Assembly (NCBI GenBank): GCA_024401335.1
Contig: JAKSLH010000015.1
Coordinates: 1 to 64,000 of the forward strand
Direction of reading: 5' to 3'
Length of the DNA: 64,000 nucleotides
From: Bacteroidales bacterium
Lineage (GTDB): Bacteria; Bacteroidota; Bacteroidia; Bacteroidales; Marinilabiliaceae
Below are positions 36,482 through 46,085 of the stretch, in pieces. Every line of letters begins with the position of its first letter. Positions within the stretch are counted from its first letter, which is position 1. The notes under the pieces were generated by a model. The model was not told the origin of the DNA. It saw nothing but the letters and a program-made list of their open reading frames with translations, and did no database searches. The translations under genes and the position numbers were made by a program.

Positions 36482-36919
36482 TTAATCTTTGCCGAATGAA
36501 ATCTCGTTAGGCAATTCGTTGACGTCATTGTCTTCATAAGGGAAGAATGCCTTAAGCTTTTCGCCGCAAAGCATTATCCCCTGTATAAGACCATCTACAA
36601 ATTCTGCATGTTGGAATCGTTCGCTCATAACAGAGCATACGTCATCCCAGAAATTGCTCTCTACTTTAGCGTTTATTCCCTTGTCGCCTATGACAGCAAA
36701 TTTCTTGTCTTCGTATGCGATGTAAAATAGAACTCCGTTTCTGAGCTTTGTCTTGTGCATCTTCAGTCGTGCAAAACGGTGTGCAGCATCGTCAAGAACA
36801 TTGTCGGAACAATGCTTGTCGATGTGCACTCTTATTTCACCAGAACAGTTTTTCTCTGCCTCTCCAATGGCAGATTCTATTTTTTGACACTGTTCTTCCG
36901 TCAGAAACTTCGATTCCAT
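36482..36919 (-). CDS. TPM-domain protein
   Basis: The product is 145 aa, a stand-alone TPM domain without signal peptide: LTEEQCQKIESAIGEAEKNCSGEIRVH, then LRNGVLFYIAYEDKKFAVIGDKGI. It sits 6 nt after lemA and 10 nt before the membrane TPM gene. Confidence 0.88.
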   Translation of the reverse strand: MESKFLTEEQCQKIESAIGEAEKNCSGEIRVHIDKHCSDNVLDDAAHRFARLKMHKTKLRNGVLFYIAYEDKKFAVIGDKGINAKVESNFWDDVCSVMSERFQHAEFVDGLIQGIMLCGEKLKAFFPYEDNDVNELPNEISFGKD

Positions 36920-36925
36920 TTTGTT

Positions 36926-37504
36926 TTAGAATTGTACAGTAGGTGCATTCTCAGCTCCTGCCTGTGCTGTGAAATATGGCTTGGCATCAAAACCAAAGAA
37001 TCCAGCTATCAAGTTGTTAGGAAACTTACGGATGTATGTGTTATACTCTCTAGCTGTGTCGTTGAACTTCTGACGTTCTACAGTTATTCTGTTCTCTGTA
37101 CCTTCTAGCTGAACCTGCAGATCCTTGAACTGTTCATTAGCCTTCAAGTCAGGGTAGCTTTCCTGAACCATCAAAAGACGAGACAAAGCCTGGCTAAGTC
37201 CATCTTGAGCCTGCTGGAACTGCTTGAGGCTAGCCTCATCGAGGTTTGAAGCGTCGATAGTCACTCCAGTAGCCTTAGCTCTAGCTTCAACAACCTTAGT
37301 GAGTGTTTCGCTTTCATGTGCAGCATAACCTTTGACAGTAGCTACAAGGTTAGGAATGAGGTCTGCGCGGCGCTGATATACGTTTTCTACCTGTGCCCAA
37401 GCAGCTTCTACACTTTCCTGTTTCTCTACCATGCTGTTGTAGTTGCAGCTGCTGAATGAGATAGCAGCAATGAAGCCAGCTACTAAAACTTTAAGTGATT
37501 TCAT
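36926..37504 (-). CDS. lemA: LemA-family protein
   Basis: The product is 192 aa with an N-terminal hydrophobic segment (lipobox-like SFSSC, Cys near residue 20), then the LemA helical domain with VENVYQRRADLIPNLVATVKGYAAHE and YNTYIRKFPNNLIAGFFGF. Function is poorly defined; it recurs with TPM proteins as here. Confidence 0.93.
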   Translation of the reverse strand: MKSLKVLVAGFIAAISFSSCNYNSMVEKQESVEAAWAQVENVYQRRADLIPNLVATVKGYAAHESETLTKVVEARAKATGVTIDASNLDEASLKQFQQAQDGLSQALSRLLMVQESYPDLKANEQFKDLQVQLEGTENRITVERQKFNDTAREYNTYIRKFPNNLIAGFFGFDAKPYFTAQAGAENAPTVQF

Positions 37505-37525
37505 ATTGTCAAATTTAGTTGTTTG

Positions 37526-38956
37526 TTATTTGTTTATTGTTGGTATTTCAATGATTGAACCGCCAAGCTTGTCATCGTGCTTGATGATAGGTCTTGTTAT
37601 GTTCAATGCTTTGTTTGCTTCTGTTTCTATATTGCCAGTCTCAATAAACTCTATTGCGGCTGCAGTAAGTGGCTCGTTCTCGTCGCCGAGAGTACCCAAG
37701 TAGTCAAAGCTGTATTCTTTGAGTTCAAAGTCAGGGTCGATGCCATTAGAAGGATCGAATGTCTTGTCATTTGCGTTGTAATATACAGCAACAATAGGAG
37801 CAATGAGCCAGTTGTTGATTGACGAGTCGAAGTAAGGCTTGTTATTCTGAGTGTCGGTGAACAGATCTGGTGTCATGATAAACATAGAAGTGTTCTTGCC
37901 GCCTGTTGTTGCACCGATAGTATAGACCTCCATGTATGGCTCAAGACCGATGATTGTTGATTCAGATGCAGAATATGTGCTTGAACCAGTGATTATTATT
38001 ATGCGGTTGAGGCCAAGTGTGTTGCTAGCCAAGTCACTGTTGAAATAAGTGGCGTTGCTTGCCTTGTCGTATCCTCCTAATTTGTTCAGTTTATTGTTGA
38101 AGTCATACCAGATCAAGAGATCCTTGTTTGCCACATTTTCCTGTGGAGCTATGAGGCTGCACAAGTGACGCATCGCCAACATCTCTCCACCTGGGTTGTA
38201 GCGCAAGTCGAGAATCAAATCCTTTATACCAGCTTCCTTGAAACTGTTGAATACGCTAGTCAACTCAGTGTTGAATTCGCTGTAGTAGTCAAGATAAAGC
38301 AGATATCCGACCTTTCCAGCCTCAGTCTCAAATACCGAGTGTTCAGCTACAGGCGAAGTTGTTATCTCTGCAGATGTGATAGTATATTCTACATCCTCGT
38401 ACTTTTGAGTCTTTTCGTTGTATCTCTTTGCAGCGTATTTTGTTGTGCTCTCATTGAAAAGATCATAGTAGTTTTCTTTGTTTTGCTCTTTGCCATTAAC
38501 AGTGAGGATGATGTCACCACGTTTTGCGCCGGCAAGTTCTGCAGGAGTGTTGTGATATACATAGTTGATCATTGTGATAACACGGTCACTGCCTTGCTCA
38601 TAAAGCATAAATGTTGTGTTCCAACCTTTGCTAGTGCTTATGCCGCTCTCTTCCTTTTTGTATGCCTCAGCATCGTCGGTTATGAATGAGAAGCGGTCGC
38701 CAGAATATTTGAGCTTTTCAAAAAAATCTTCAGTGTTTTTTTCAAGCTTGTAGTTTATGTTTGGCATCAGATTATACCAATAGTAGTAATCTGCCATTAT
38801 CTCATAAACAAAACGGTTAGCCTCTATTGTTGTCGCAGAGATGACGTTGTTGTTTTTTGTAGGATCTGTTTTCTTCAAATCGTTCTTGTCGTCATCGTCA
38901 CAAGCTACGATGTTAAGTGCAACTGCACCAATAAGAATATACTTTAATAGTTTCAT
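37526..38956 (-). CDS. S41-family peptidase lipoprotein
   Basis: The product is 476 aa. Lipobox NIVAC with Cys19, then an Asp/Lys-rich linker. A PDZ-like region lies at about 125-195 (ELAGAKRGDIILTVNGKE), and the S41 domain at about 210-420, with DLRYNPGG and the catalytic serine in TYSASES. It is a periplasmic or surface C-terminal-processing-type protease. lemA follows 21 nt downstream, so it may share the LemA/TPM transcript. Confidence 0.9.
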   Translation of the reverse strand: MKLLKYILIGAVALNIVACDDDDKNDLKKTDPTKNNNVISATTIEANRFVYEIMADYYYWYNLMPNINYKLEKNTEDFFEKLKYSGDRFSFITDDAEAYKKEESGISTSKGWNTTFMLYEQGSDRVITMINYVYHNTPAELAGAKRGDIILTVNGKEQNKENYYDLFNESTTKYAAKRYNEKTQKYEDVEYTITSAEITTSPVAEHSVFETEAGKVGYLLYLDYYSEFNTELTSVFNSFKEAGIKDLILDLRYNPGGEMLAMRHLCSLIAPQENVANKDLLIWYDFNNKLNKLGGYDKASNATYFNSDLASNTLGLNRIIIITGSSTYSASESTIIGLEPYMEVYTIGATTGGKNTSMFIMTPDLFTDTQNNKPYFDSSINNWLIAPIVAVYYNANDKTFDPSNGIDPDFELKEYSFDYLGTLGDENEPLTAAAIEFIETGNIETEANKALNITRPIIKHDDKLGGSIIEIPTINK

Positions 38957-38978
38957 TGTATCTGATTTTTGCTGAATA

Positions 38979-38986
38979 CAAATTTA
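38979..38986 (-). promoter_or_regulatory. -7 element of the S41 gene promoter
   Basis: TAAATTTG on the minus strand matches the consensus, 23 nt upstream of ATG 38956. The remainder of the gap to 39054 shows no other feature. Confidence 0.6.
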
Positions 38987-39054
38987 TTATTTTTTTAGTG
39001 GCTTGTTTAAATATGATGATGTATTTTGATGTTTTATTTCATACTATCACCATT

Positions 39055-40542
39055 TTAGTCTGCTTTCAATCTGTTTTTGATCTTGTCGGCAGCTTTTCTT
39101 GCAGTGTATAGTGCAACAGGAATGCCGCCACCCGCTTCGAGCCAGTGTCCACACATTATGAAATTGTTCAAGCCAGGTAGGGTAGGTTTTATAGGAAGTC
39201 TCTTTGTGATATCTGTAAGTGGACTCCATCCTTGTGAACTGCCACGGAGATTTGCTGTGTAACGCTCGAATGTCGCTGGTGTGATGAAATCCGTCACTTC
39301 AATGCTGTCTCTCCATTCTGTGCCGTAATGTTGCGTCATCACGTCTATTATGGCATTTTCAATCGACATCTTTGTCTCTTTATATTTTGCCATATCGTCC
39401 GTTCTTAACTTAATCCACCAGTCCCCCTCTCGTGTCAGAATGTTGACAGCCATTGTCACTTTACCTTCAGGTGCAAGGGTGGTGTCATAATTATATACCT
39501 CCACCTCTAGTTTCTGGAGAGTTGTCCCATCAGGCAGACATAATGTCGGGATGTTGAATCTCTCGAAGTGTGGCCATTCCTTCATGCTTTTAGCAACACC
39601 GATGAACAGTCTGCAATATGAATAGAACACAGATTCTTTCGATGGGTTACGCAGCTGTAGCATCTTTTCTGATGCGAATCTGCCGCCCAGAGCATCGAAC
39701 ACCGTCCAGTGCCAGTCGGCAGCTGACGCGACAAAGTCGGCCGTTGTCGTCTCTCCGTTTTTTAGCCTTAGTCCGGTAGCTTTGTTGTTTTCTACTATGA
39801 TATCTTTTACCTCGCAGTTGGTTCTTAGAACACCCTTCTGCTTGATGTATTCATCTTGCAGGCACTTAGTGAATGCCAACGAACCGCCAATAGGGTAGAG
39901 AGCCACCCCCTTGGCCGCGTATGCCTGTGCAAACACAATGACGCTCATCCTCATCTCTGCGTCATACAGGTTTTCTATAGCAGAACGAAGAAAGCTATTC
40001 TTGAAATGCTTAGCAAACTCCTTATTGCTCATCTTCCCCCAAGATCGCATGAAAGGCAATATCTTTATGAGTTTGATGAGTTTCATTGAATATTTTACAG
40101 GTGGAAGATACTCCAGCAATGGCATGACCATTCTGACCTTATCGGTCCATCTGCGAATCATCTTAGAATCTTCAGGGGCAATGTCGAGAAGATAGCTCTC
40201 GAAATCGTCAATGTTGTTTATGAAATGGAAATAGCGTTCCCCATGTCGGTCGGCCTCTTTTAGCTCTATCTGCGTCTTCTCCAGATGTTCGCAGAATCTC
40301 ACGCCGTCGATGTCTATTATCTCCTTCCAGAACTCATGAAAGGAAATACCTTTTCTCGCTCCAAGTATCCAATGTACGCATCCGTTGAAAGTGTAGTCTC
40401 CGCGTCTCCATCCTGTGCATAATCCGCCTGGCATAGAGTGCTTTTCGTAGATGGTAGTCTGAAAACCACTCTTCTGCAGATATATGCCAAGTGACAATCC
40501 TGCTATTCCTCCACCTATTATGTCAATCCTTCTTCCCTGCAT
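39055..40542 (-). CDS. FAD-dependent oxidoreductase (phytoene desaturase/retinol saturase type)
   Basis: The product is 495 aa. The dinucleotide-binding motif is IIGGGIAGLSLGIYL at residues 8-22, followed by YEKHSMPGGLCTGW. The C-terminal motif GHWLEAGGGIPVALYTARKAADKI is the FAD-binding end of CrtI-like enzymes. No carotenoid genes are nearby, so the substrate is unknown. It is 4 nt after the YkgJ gene. Confidence 0.85.
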   Translation of the reverse strand: MQGRRIDIIGGGIAGLSLGIYLQKSGFQTTIYEKHSMPGGLCTGWRRGDYTFNGCVHWILGARKGISFHEFWKEIIDIDGVRFCEHLEKTQIELKEADRHGERYFHFINNIDDFESYLLDIAPEDSKMIRRWTDKVRMVMPLLEYLPPVKYSMKLIKLIKILPFMRSWGKMSNKEFAKHFKNSFLRSAIENLYDAEMRMSVIVFAQAYAAKGVALYPIGGSLAFTKCLQDEYIKQKGVLRTNCEVKDIIVENNKATGLRLKNGETTTADFVASAADWHWTVFDALGGRFASEKMLQLRNPSKESVFYSYCRLFIGVAKSMKEWPHFERFNIPTLCLPDGTTLQKLEVEVYNYDTTLAPEGKVTMAVNILTREGDWWIKLRTDDMAKYKETKMSIENAIIDVMTQHYGTEWRDSIEVTDFITPATFERYTANLRGSSQGWSPLTDITKRLPIKPTLPGLNNFIMCGHWLEAGGGIPVALYTARKAADKIKNRLKAD

Positions 40543-40546
40543 TATA

Positions 40547-40864
40547 TTATTCGAGACTGTCTCCGTATCTTCTTGCTAGTTCATCACCGTCAACTCCTTC
40601 TAGGTCACCAAGTATCTTAAGGGCGTCTTTGCGACATTGTCCGCACACCAGCGTGTCGGCGGTGAAGCCTGCACATACCTTAGGTCTGTCAGGCGAAAGG
40701 AATATGCCGCAGAGTCCATCTTTTGTGAGGTGAATGCAAGGTGTCCCTCCAGGTTTGCCGTTGGGCATGCCAGGTATCGGAGATGAAATGCTTGGAGCTA
40801 TACAGCAGGCGCCGCATCCCACACGACAGGCGATGAAATTACTTACTTGTGGCTCTTTAGTCAT
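40547..40864 (-). CDS. YkgJ-family cysteine-cluster protein
   Basis: The product is 105 aa with a CRVGCGACC motif, a middle [13 protein letters not shown] and a later CGQC. Together these eight or more cysteines form a probable metal (zinc or Fe-S) site. Its ATG overlaps the dus stop by 4 nt. Confidence 0.88.
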   Translation of the reverse strand: MTKEPQVSNFIACRVGCGACCIAPSISSPIPGMPNGKPGGTPCIHLTKDGLCGIFLSPDRPKVCAGFTADTLVCGQCRKDALKILGDLEGVDGDELARRYGDSLE

Positions 40865-41799
40865 GACAATTCTGCTGATGGGTGATCTATTTCGTGATGA
40901 AGAGCAGAGACAGCTGCCAGATATAAGTCAAGTGACTTGGCCTTCTGTATGTTCTTGTGCAACTTGTGAGGTGCTTCAGGGTAGAGATATTCCCAATATG
41001 GCTTGAGTTTCCCGAGTATCTGCATGTCACCGCTCATCCTTTGTGCTGTAGCATCTACAAGTTCTGCGTGATATCGGCGGAAATTGTTAGTGTCGAGTGA
41101 TGCTTCGCCTCTCAGTTCTCGTGCAAGCGACATGTTAGTCAATATACCTCTGCCGATCATTACTCCAGCGATAGTCGGGAACTGCTTTATTATGTCATCT
41201 ACATCAGCCTTTGTCATAAGGTCTCCATTGTAAATCACCTTATGTTTGCAGGCAGCAAGGAACTCCCCGAACGCGATTTTGTCGCATTCTCCTTTATACT
41301 GCTGTTTGCCATAGCGTGAGTGAACAGTCACATGACGTAGAGGGGTGTTGTTGATGTCATCAATGACATCCTTCCATTGGTCGCATGATGTGAAACCCAG
41401 ACGTATCTTCAGTGAAAACTCAATGTCTTTCATCTCTTTAACCGCAGAAAGAATCTCTCTTATTCTCTCTGGATAGTTGAAAAGAACACAGCCCTTGCCA
41501 TGAGCAGCAATAGGAGGGAATGGGCATCCGATATTGATGTCAATTCTATTATATCCACGTTCAACTATAGCTTGTGACAGACGTTTCACCTCTTCTCCGT
41601 TGGCAGGAAGAATCTGAGGGACGAGATTGCTAAGCTCATCCGCTTCAAGTTCCTTGAGGTCGCGTAGTCTGAAGTCGCCACGTTCGATACGTATAAATGG
41701 AGTGTAGCAAAAGTCTATACCTCCGTAATAATCGGCGAAGAGACGTCTGAAAGTTGTATCTGTAAGTCCCTGTAGTGGAGCTAGATGTATTTCGTACAT
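40861..41799 (-). CDS. dus: tRNA-dihydrouridine synthase
   Basis: The product is 312 aa. [13 protein letters not shown] opens the TIM barrel, NIGCPFPP carries the catalytic Cys, and [15 protein letters not shown] and GVMIGRGIL form the FMN-phosphate site. The DusC-like subgroup is likely but not certain. It starts 11 nt after the helicase-nuclease gene. Confidence 0.9.
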   Translation of the reverse strand: MYEIHLAPLQGLTDTTFRRLFADYYGGIDFCYTPFIRIERGDFRLRDLKELEADELSNLVPQILPANGEEVKRLSQAIVERGYNRIDINIGCPFPPIAAHGKGCVLFNYPERIREILSAVKEMKDIEFSLKIRLGFTSCDQWKDVIDDINNTPLRHVTVHSRYGKQQYKGECDKIAFGEFLAACKHKVIYNGDLMTKADVDDIIKQFPTIAGVMIGRGILTNMSLARELRGEASLDTNNFRRYHAELVDATAQRMSGDMQILGKLKPYWEYLYPEAPHKLHKNIQKAKSLDLYLAAVSALHHEIDHPSAELS

Positions 41800-41810
41800 G
41801 CTTTGTGGGG

Positions 41811-44800
41811 TTAGTTTTTAGGTTTTACTTCTATTATTGTGTTGTCTTTGTTGAAATACCACAAGTAGCCTTTTATGTTCTTGAATCCGGCATCCTGTAG
41901 TGTCTTTATATAATTTCTTACCTGTTCGTGGTATTTGTCATTCTGACCATCCTCTTCGTAAGGGTCAACGGTAAAGCCGAATTTATAGTCAATGATAGCG
42001 TATGTGCCATCATTCAGCTTCACTATTCGGTCTGGACGTATGTCGGAGTTATGGGTAAGGAAAGAAGTCTCTGTATATACATTGTTACGATCTGCCTCAA
42101 ACCATTCTGCCGCCATGCTTTCGGTTATCTTTTTCTTGATAGTCCTTTTGAGTATTAATCCTTTCGACTTGTCGATAGCACCGTCAAGTATAGCATTGTC
42201 CACAGCATCGTCTATATCATCAATGTGCCTTATCTGCTCCATGATGTTGTGCATTGCTGTTCCGTAGTTTATGAAATACTCAGCTTTCTGTATCTCATCA
42301 ATGCTTATCGCCTCCTTAGAGTTTTTCTCAGTCAACTTAGTATGACAGGTATAGTCGTGGAACTCATAAGGGGTGATTGTTTCGGATATTACCTCGTCGT
42401 AATTGCTCGTCGTCTTCTTGCTGTTCTCTGTTTGAGGTATTTCAAATTCACCATACCTACGCACATCAAATGACAATTCCTGTGAGTCATCATCTCCTTC
42501 GGCAATGCCCTCTATCGTCTCCGTATAGCTATTGATGTCCTTCAGCTCATTGCTAGATGCTTCTATCGCCTTGACAAGACTCTCAGAAATAGATGGACCT
42601 GTTTTGTTCTTAGCTGTAGAGATATGTCCCCACATCATAAGCACCTCTTTAGCACGTGTCAATGCAACATATATGAGGTTAAGGTTATCTATATATATCA
42701 ATCTCTTCTCCTCAAGGAATGCTTCGTCCATATATGTGTTCAACAACCTGTTGCTGTAAAGAACAGGAATAGCATCTATGGTTCCAAAAGGATGTGGAAG
42801 TTTATGTCCCCATATTATAGGCGCCTTCGAAGATGCTGGTTCAACATCCCAATCGGCAAATGGTATAAGTACAACTTTACGTTCGAGACCTTTCGCCTTA
42901 TGGATAGTCATTATTGTTATCGCATCCTGGTTGCTTGGTGCAGTGACCGCCAGCTTATCTTTGACAGAATTGATGTAGTCGATGAAGTCAGACAGGTTGA
43001 CGTGATAATTGGACATGAAAGTGCGAAGCGCGTCAACGAATGCCTCGACAAAAATAAAGTCACGTTTATACAGATCCTGTGGCATCATGTTGACGATGGC
43101 GTTGACCATCTCTATCAGACCTTTGCCTCGCAATCCTATAAGGAGTTCTTTTATTTCATTCAACTTGTCAACATCCTTCCATGTGTCCGACAATTCGCTT
43201 ATCTCTTCATTCGCTTTTGTGATCGAGATGAATGTCAGGAGCGCTTGAGTGTTTTGTGTGTTGGCAATGAAGTCTAACCCGGCAATAATACCTTTTACAG
43301 TGAGTGATTTACATACCATGAGACTATCAGACGAGACAACCTTGATGTTCTGTTTCGCCAGATGATCCATCACAACGCCGCCTTGCTTGCTATATCTCAC
43401 AAGAATCAGTATATCGTTGAGCTTATACTTATGTTTCTCTGTCAGCTCTAGTATGCTCTTAGTCAGGTCGTCAAGTATGATGTCAGCGCATGATTCGTTG
43501 TTTCCAAATATAGTCTTGAGCTGTACGACACCTTTGCCTTTGAGGCTCTCTTTGACAGTGTCTTGAGCACATCCGTTATATATGCGGTCAATGTCTATGT
43601 CAGATACCTTGCCATGCAACCCACCGATGCTCGTGCTGAAATCAGCACTCATAGACTGGAATATGTGGTTGTTGAACTTTACGATCTTTTCGTAGCTTCG
43701 CCAGTTGGTTGCAAGGTTATCTTTTTGTATGTAAGCATCGACACCTTTGTTGTTATTGCCAGTGCCAAGGTCGGCAAGCGTATGCCAGTCGGAATTTCTC
43801 CATCTGTATATAGCCTGCTTGATATCACCCACCAGTAGGCATCTATTGTTGTTGTGAAGGCAGTTGGCAACTAATGGCTCGAAATTATTCCATTGCATGA
43901 TAGAAGTATCCTGGAACTCATCTATCATGATATTATTGAATCGTGTGCCGATCTTTTCGTAGATGAATGGCACAGAGCTGTTGTCAATAAGCTTCTGTAG
44001 CAACTCATTGCTCTTGCTGAGCAGCATGACGTGGTTTTGTGACACATATTCCTGCATCATCCTAGATATGTATCCTAGGATGCCAATCACGTATATGTTC
44101 CCCCTTGTCTCCTTTGCTGTGTGGTATTCCTTAAACAAATCCAGGTTTACAGTATTCCAGAAAGCAGCGTATGCATTGTTTACTACGTCATTTCTAGAGT
44201 CTTGGTCCCTGTTCTTCCCGTCATCGAACCATTTGTATATGTCGTCAAATGTCTTCTGCGTGAACGCTTCTTGGGCTTTGAGGAATAGCTTGTAATGGTA
44301 TGACCTAGTCTTCCCATGAACCATATTTTCGTCGAATCCGCCAGGTAGCGAATCTACATAATGCTTGAGTGCGTCCTTCATTGTCGTAAAGACTCTGTCT
44401 ATGACGTCGTCAATAGACTTCTTGTAATCGATTATGAAGTTAGGGTTCTCCTCAAGCTTTTTGTTTATGTCCTCTGCAAATTCTCTACCTTCATCAGAGT
44501 TAAGAGTCTGGGCCAGTTTCTTTATATCTTCATCAATATCCCATGATGCCGATTTCTCATTGCTGTCCATTTTCGACTTGACAAACTCAATCATCCACGT
44601 CTTCAGCTGAGCGTCGGTGTTGAGTGACTGCATCAGCATGTCGATAGCACGTTCGATGACAAGTCTCGTGTCGAGTTCGACATTGTAATTCGACATGAAC
44701 CCCTGTTCAAAGGCGAAAGCTCTGATGACCTTCTGCACGAAAGAGTCTATGGTGCTGATGTTAAACTGGGAATAGTCATTGAGAATAAGATGGAGAGCCA

Positions 44801-45203
44801 TCTTGCAGTTGTCGATTATTATCTCTGTTAACTCAGCATCGCTTTTCCCATTGCATATTCGGGCAGCAGAGCGAGGTCTGACAAGTTTCCCGTTAACTTC
44901 TTTTGCCGCACCTCCCTTGAGTTCCTCTATCTGTCGTTTGATGATCTCTTTTTTGTCATCTTCCCTCTTCTCTTTATTCTCGTCATCCGGGATAGGAGCT
45001 ATCAGAGTGTACATATCCCTCACAATACGATCCATCATCTCAGCAGTGGCTTTGATAGTGAATGTTACGGCAAGTATATGCTGATAGTCCTGTGGGTTAC
45101 GTACGAGCATGTCGATGAATCGGGCCGCAAGGTTATACGTCTTGCCCGATCCAGCCGATGCACTTATGACATCAAGCGTTTTTGTATACTGGTTGTCTGT
45201 CAT
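41811..45203 (-). CDS. RecB/AddA-like UvrD-family helicase-nuclease
   Basis: The product is 1130 aa. Walker A is SAGSGKT at residues 16-22. UvrD motifs include DEFQDTSIMQWNNFEPL, GDIKQAIYRWR and TIMTIHKAKGLE. The C-terminal RecB-type PD-(D/E)XK nuclease has GTAMHNIMEQI, RPDRIVK and IIDYKFG. AddA/RecB proteins process double-strand breaks with a partner (AddB, or RecC and RecD). No partner gene lies on either side, where patatin and dus are found, so the partner must be elsewhere or the protein acts alone. Confidence 0.9.
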   Translation of the reverse strand: MTDNQYTKTLDVISASAGSGKTYNLAARFIDMLVRNPQDYQHILAVTFTIKATAEMMDRIVRDMYTLIAPIPDDENKEKREDDKKEIIKRQIEELKGGAAKEVNGKLVRPRSAARICNGKSDAELTEIIIDNCKMALHLILNDYSQFNISTIDSFVQKVIRAFAFEQGFMSNYNVELDTRLVIERAIDMLMQSLNTDAQLKTWMIEFVKSKMDSNEKSASWDIDEDIKKLAQTLNSDEGREFAEDINKKLEENPNFIIDYKKSIDDVIDRVFTTMKDALKHYVDSLPGGFDENMVHGKTRSYHYKLFLKAQEAFTQKTFDDIYKWFDDGKNRDQDSRNDVVNNAYAAFWNTVNLDLFKEYHTAKETRGNIYVIGILGYISRMMQEYVSQNHVMLLSKSNELLQKLIDNSSVPFIYEKIGTRFNNIMIDEFQDTSIMQWNNFEPLVANCLHNNNRCLLVGDIKQAIYRWRNSDWHTLADLGTGNNNKGVDAYIQKDNLATNWRSYEKIVKFNNHIFQSMSADFSTSIGGLHGKVSDIDIDRIYNGCAQDTVKESLKGKGVVQLKTIFGNNESCADIILDDLTKSILELTEKHKYKLNDILILVRYSKQGGVVMDHLAKQNIKVVSSDSLMVCKSLTVKGIIAGLDFIANTQNTQALLTFISITKANEEISELSDTWKDVDKLNEIKELLIGLRGKGLIEMVNAIVNMMPQDLYKRDFIFVEAFVDALRTFMSNYHVNLSDFIDYINSVKDKLAVTAPSNQDAITIMTIHKAKGLERKVVLIPFADWDVEPASSKAPIIWGHKLPHPFGTIDAIPVLYSNRLLNTYMDEAFLEEKRLIYIDNLNLIYVALTRAKEVLMMWGHISTAKNKTGPSISESLVKAIEASSNELKDINSYTETIEGIAEGDDDSQELSFDVRRYGEFEIPQTENSKKTTSNYDEVISETITPYEFHDYTCHTKLTEKNSKEAISIDEIQKAEYFINYGTAMHNIMEQIRHIDDIDDAVDNAILDGAIDKSKGLILKRTIKKKITESMAAEWFEADRNNVYTETSFLTHNSDIRPDRIVKLNDGTYAIIDYKFGFTVDPYEEDGQNDKYHEQVRNYIKTLQDAGFKNIKGYLWYFNKDNTIIEVKPKN

Positions 45204-45214
45204 AAGCTGATCAT

Positions 45215-46075
45215 TTATCTGTTGATGAAGTCGTTCATCGCCTCCAATGTGTCGCGTGACAGTTTATAGCCATGGTCATATAGCTTGTCAAGCAGTTCCA
45301 CATTGTCAGTTGTCCTTCCCACGCCGCAACCGTCTATTGGTCTTATTACAAACGCCTTACCCTCTTTCTCCAGTTTCTCCAGGATGTCTATCTGTGCGTT
45401 GTACGCATCATTTCGCACTCTCAATGCCTCGCGCAGGTTAGGGTATTTGCGGTAAATGATAGATGGAAGGTATATCGGACCAGGATCCTTGCGGTAGCCC
45501 TTCTCTTTAGTCATTACAACGACAATCTTCTCACATCCGTCGGCAAGGGCACGCTCAAAAGGTATAGAGTCTGTTACGCCTCCATCGACCATCGGCACGC
45601 CATCTACTCCTCCCATAGGGCAGACTATAGGCAGACTGCATGAGGCACGGGCAGCGTTGGTGAAACGCACTATGTCGTCATATTCTTCCAGATATACAGC
45701 CTTGCCTGTTGTCGCGTCGCTAGCCACCATGATAAATCGGGCTCCACTCTCTCTATATGTCTCGAAGTCGAATGGGTAGTATTCACCAGGGAAAGTCTCG
45801 AAGAGGAAATCCATGTCAATGACACCATGTCCGCCCACCATCGGCTTCAAGCCTATATAGTTATGGATAAGCATAAGGTCGGTGTCGCAGTAACGTGAAC
45901 GACCCTTCTGTAGTGACAGATAGCTCAACCCAGTTGTCGCACCGGCCGATGTGCCGATGATATACGGAAACTTTACCTTGTAGTCGAGCATGCAGTCGAG
46001 TACGCCAGCTGTAAATATGCCGCGCATTCCACCGCCTTCAAGAACAAGGCCTACTGGGTATTTCTGATCTGCCAT
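45215..46075 (-). CDS. patatin-like phospholipase
   Basis: The product is 286 aa from ATG 46075; an 18-codon extension upstream overlaps the permease gene. It has the oxyanion-hole motif EGGGMRG at 13-19, nucleophile Ser43 in GTSAG, and the dyad Asp164 in DGG. It is predicted to be a cytoplasmic or membrane-associated lipid hydrolase (YjjU-like). Spacing to both neighbours is about 10 nt. Confidence 0.92.
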   Translation of the reverse strand: MADQKYPVGLVLEGGGMRGIFTAGVLDCMLDYKVKFPYIIGTSAGATTGLSYLSLQKGRSRYCDTDLMLIHNYIGLKPMVGGHGVIDMDFLFETFPGEYYPFDFETYRESGARFIMVASDATTGKAVYLEEYDDIVRFTNAARASCSLPIVCPMGGVDGVPMVDGGVTDSIPFERALADGCEKIVVVMTKEKGYRKDPGPIYLPSIIYRKYPNLREALRVRNDAYNAQIDILEKLEKEGKAFVIRPIDGCGVGRTTDNVELLDKLYDHGYKLSRDTLEAMNDFINR

Positions 46076-46085
46076 AGGAGAGATG

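Noticed and set aside
39047-39229. 60-codon minus-strand frame at the end of the FAD oxidoreductase
   Set aside because: It is an alternative frame inside the real gene with no initiation signal.
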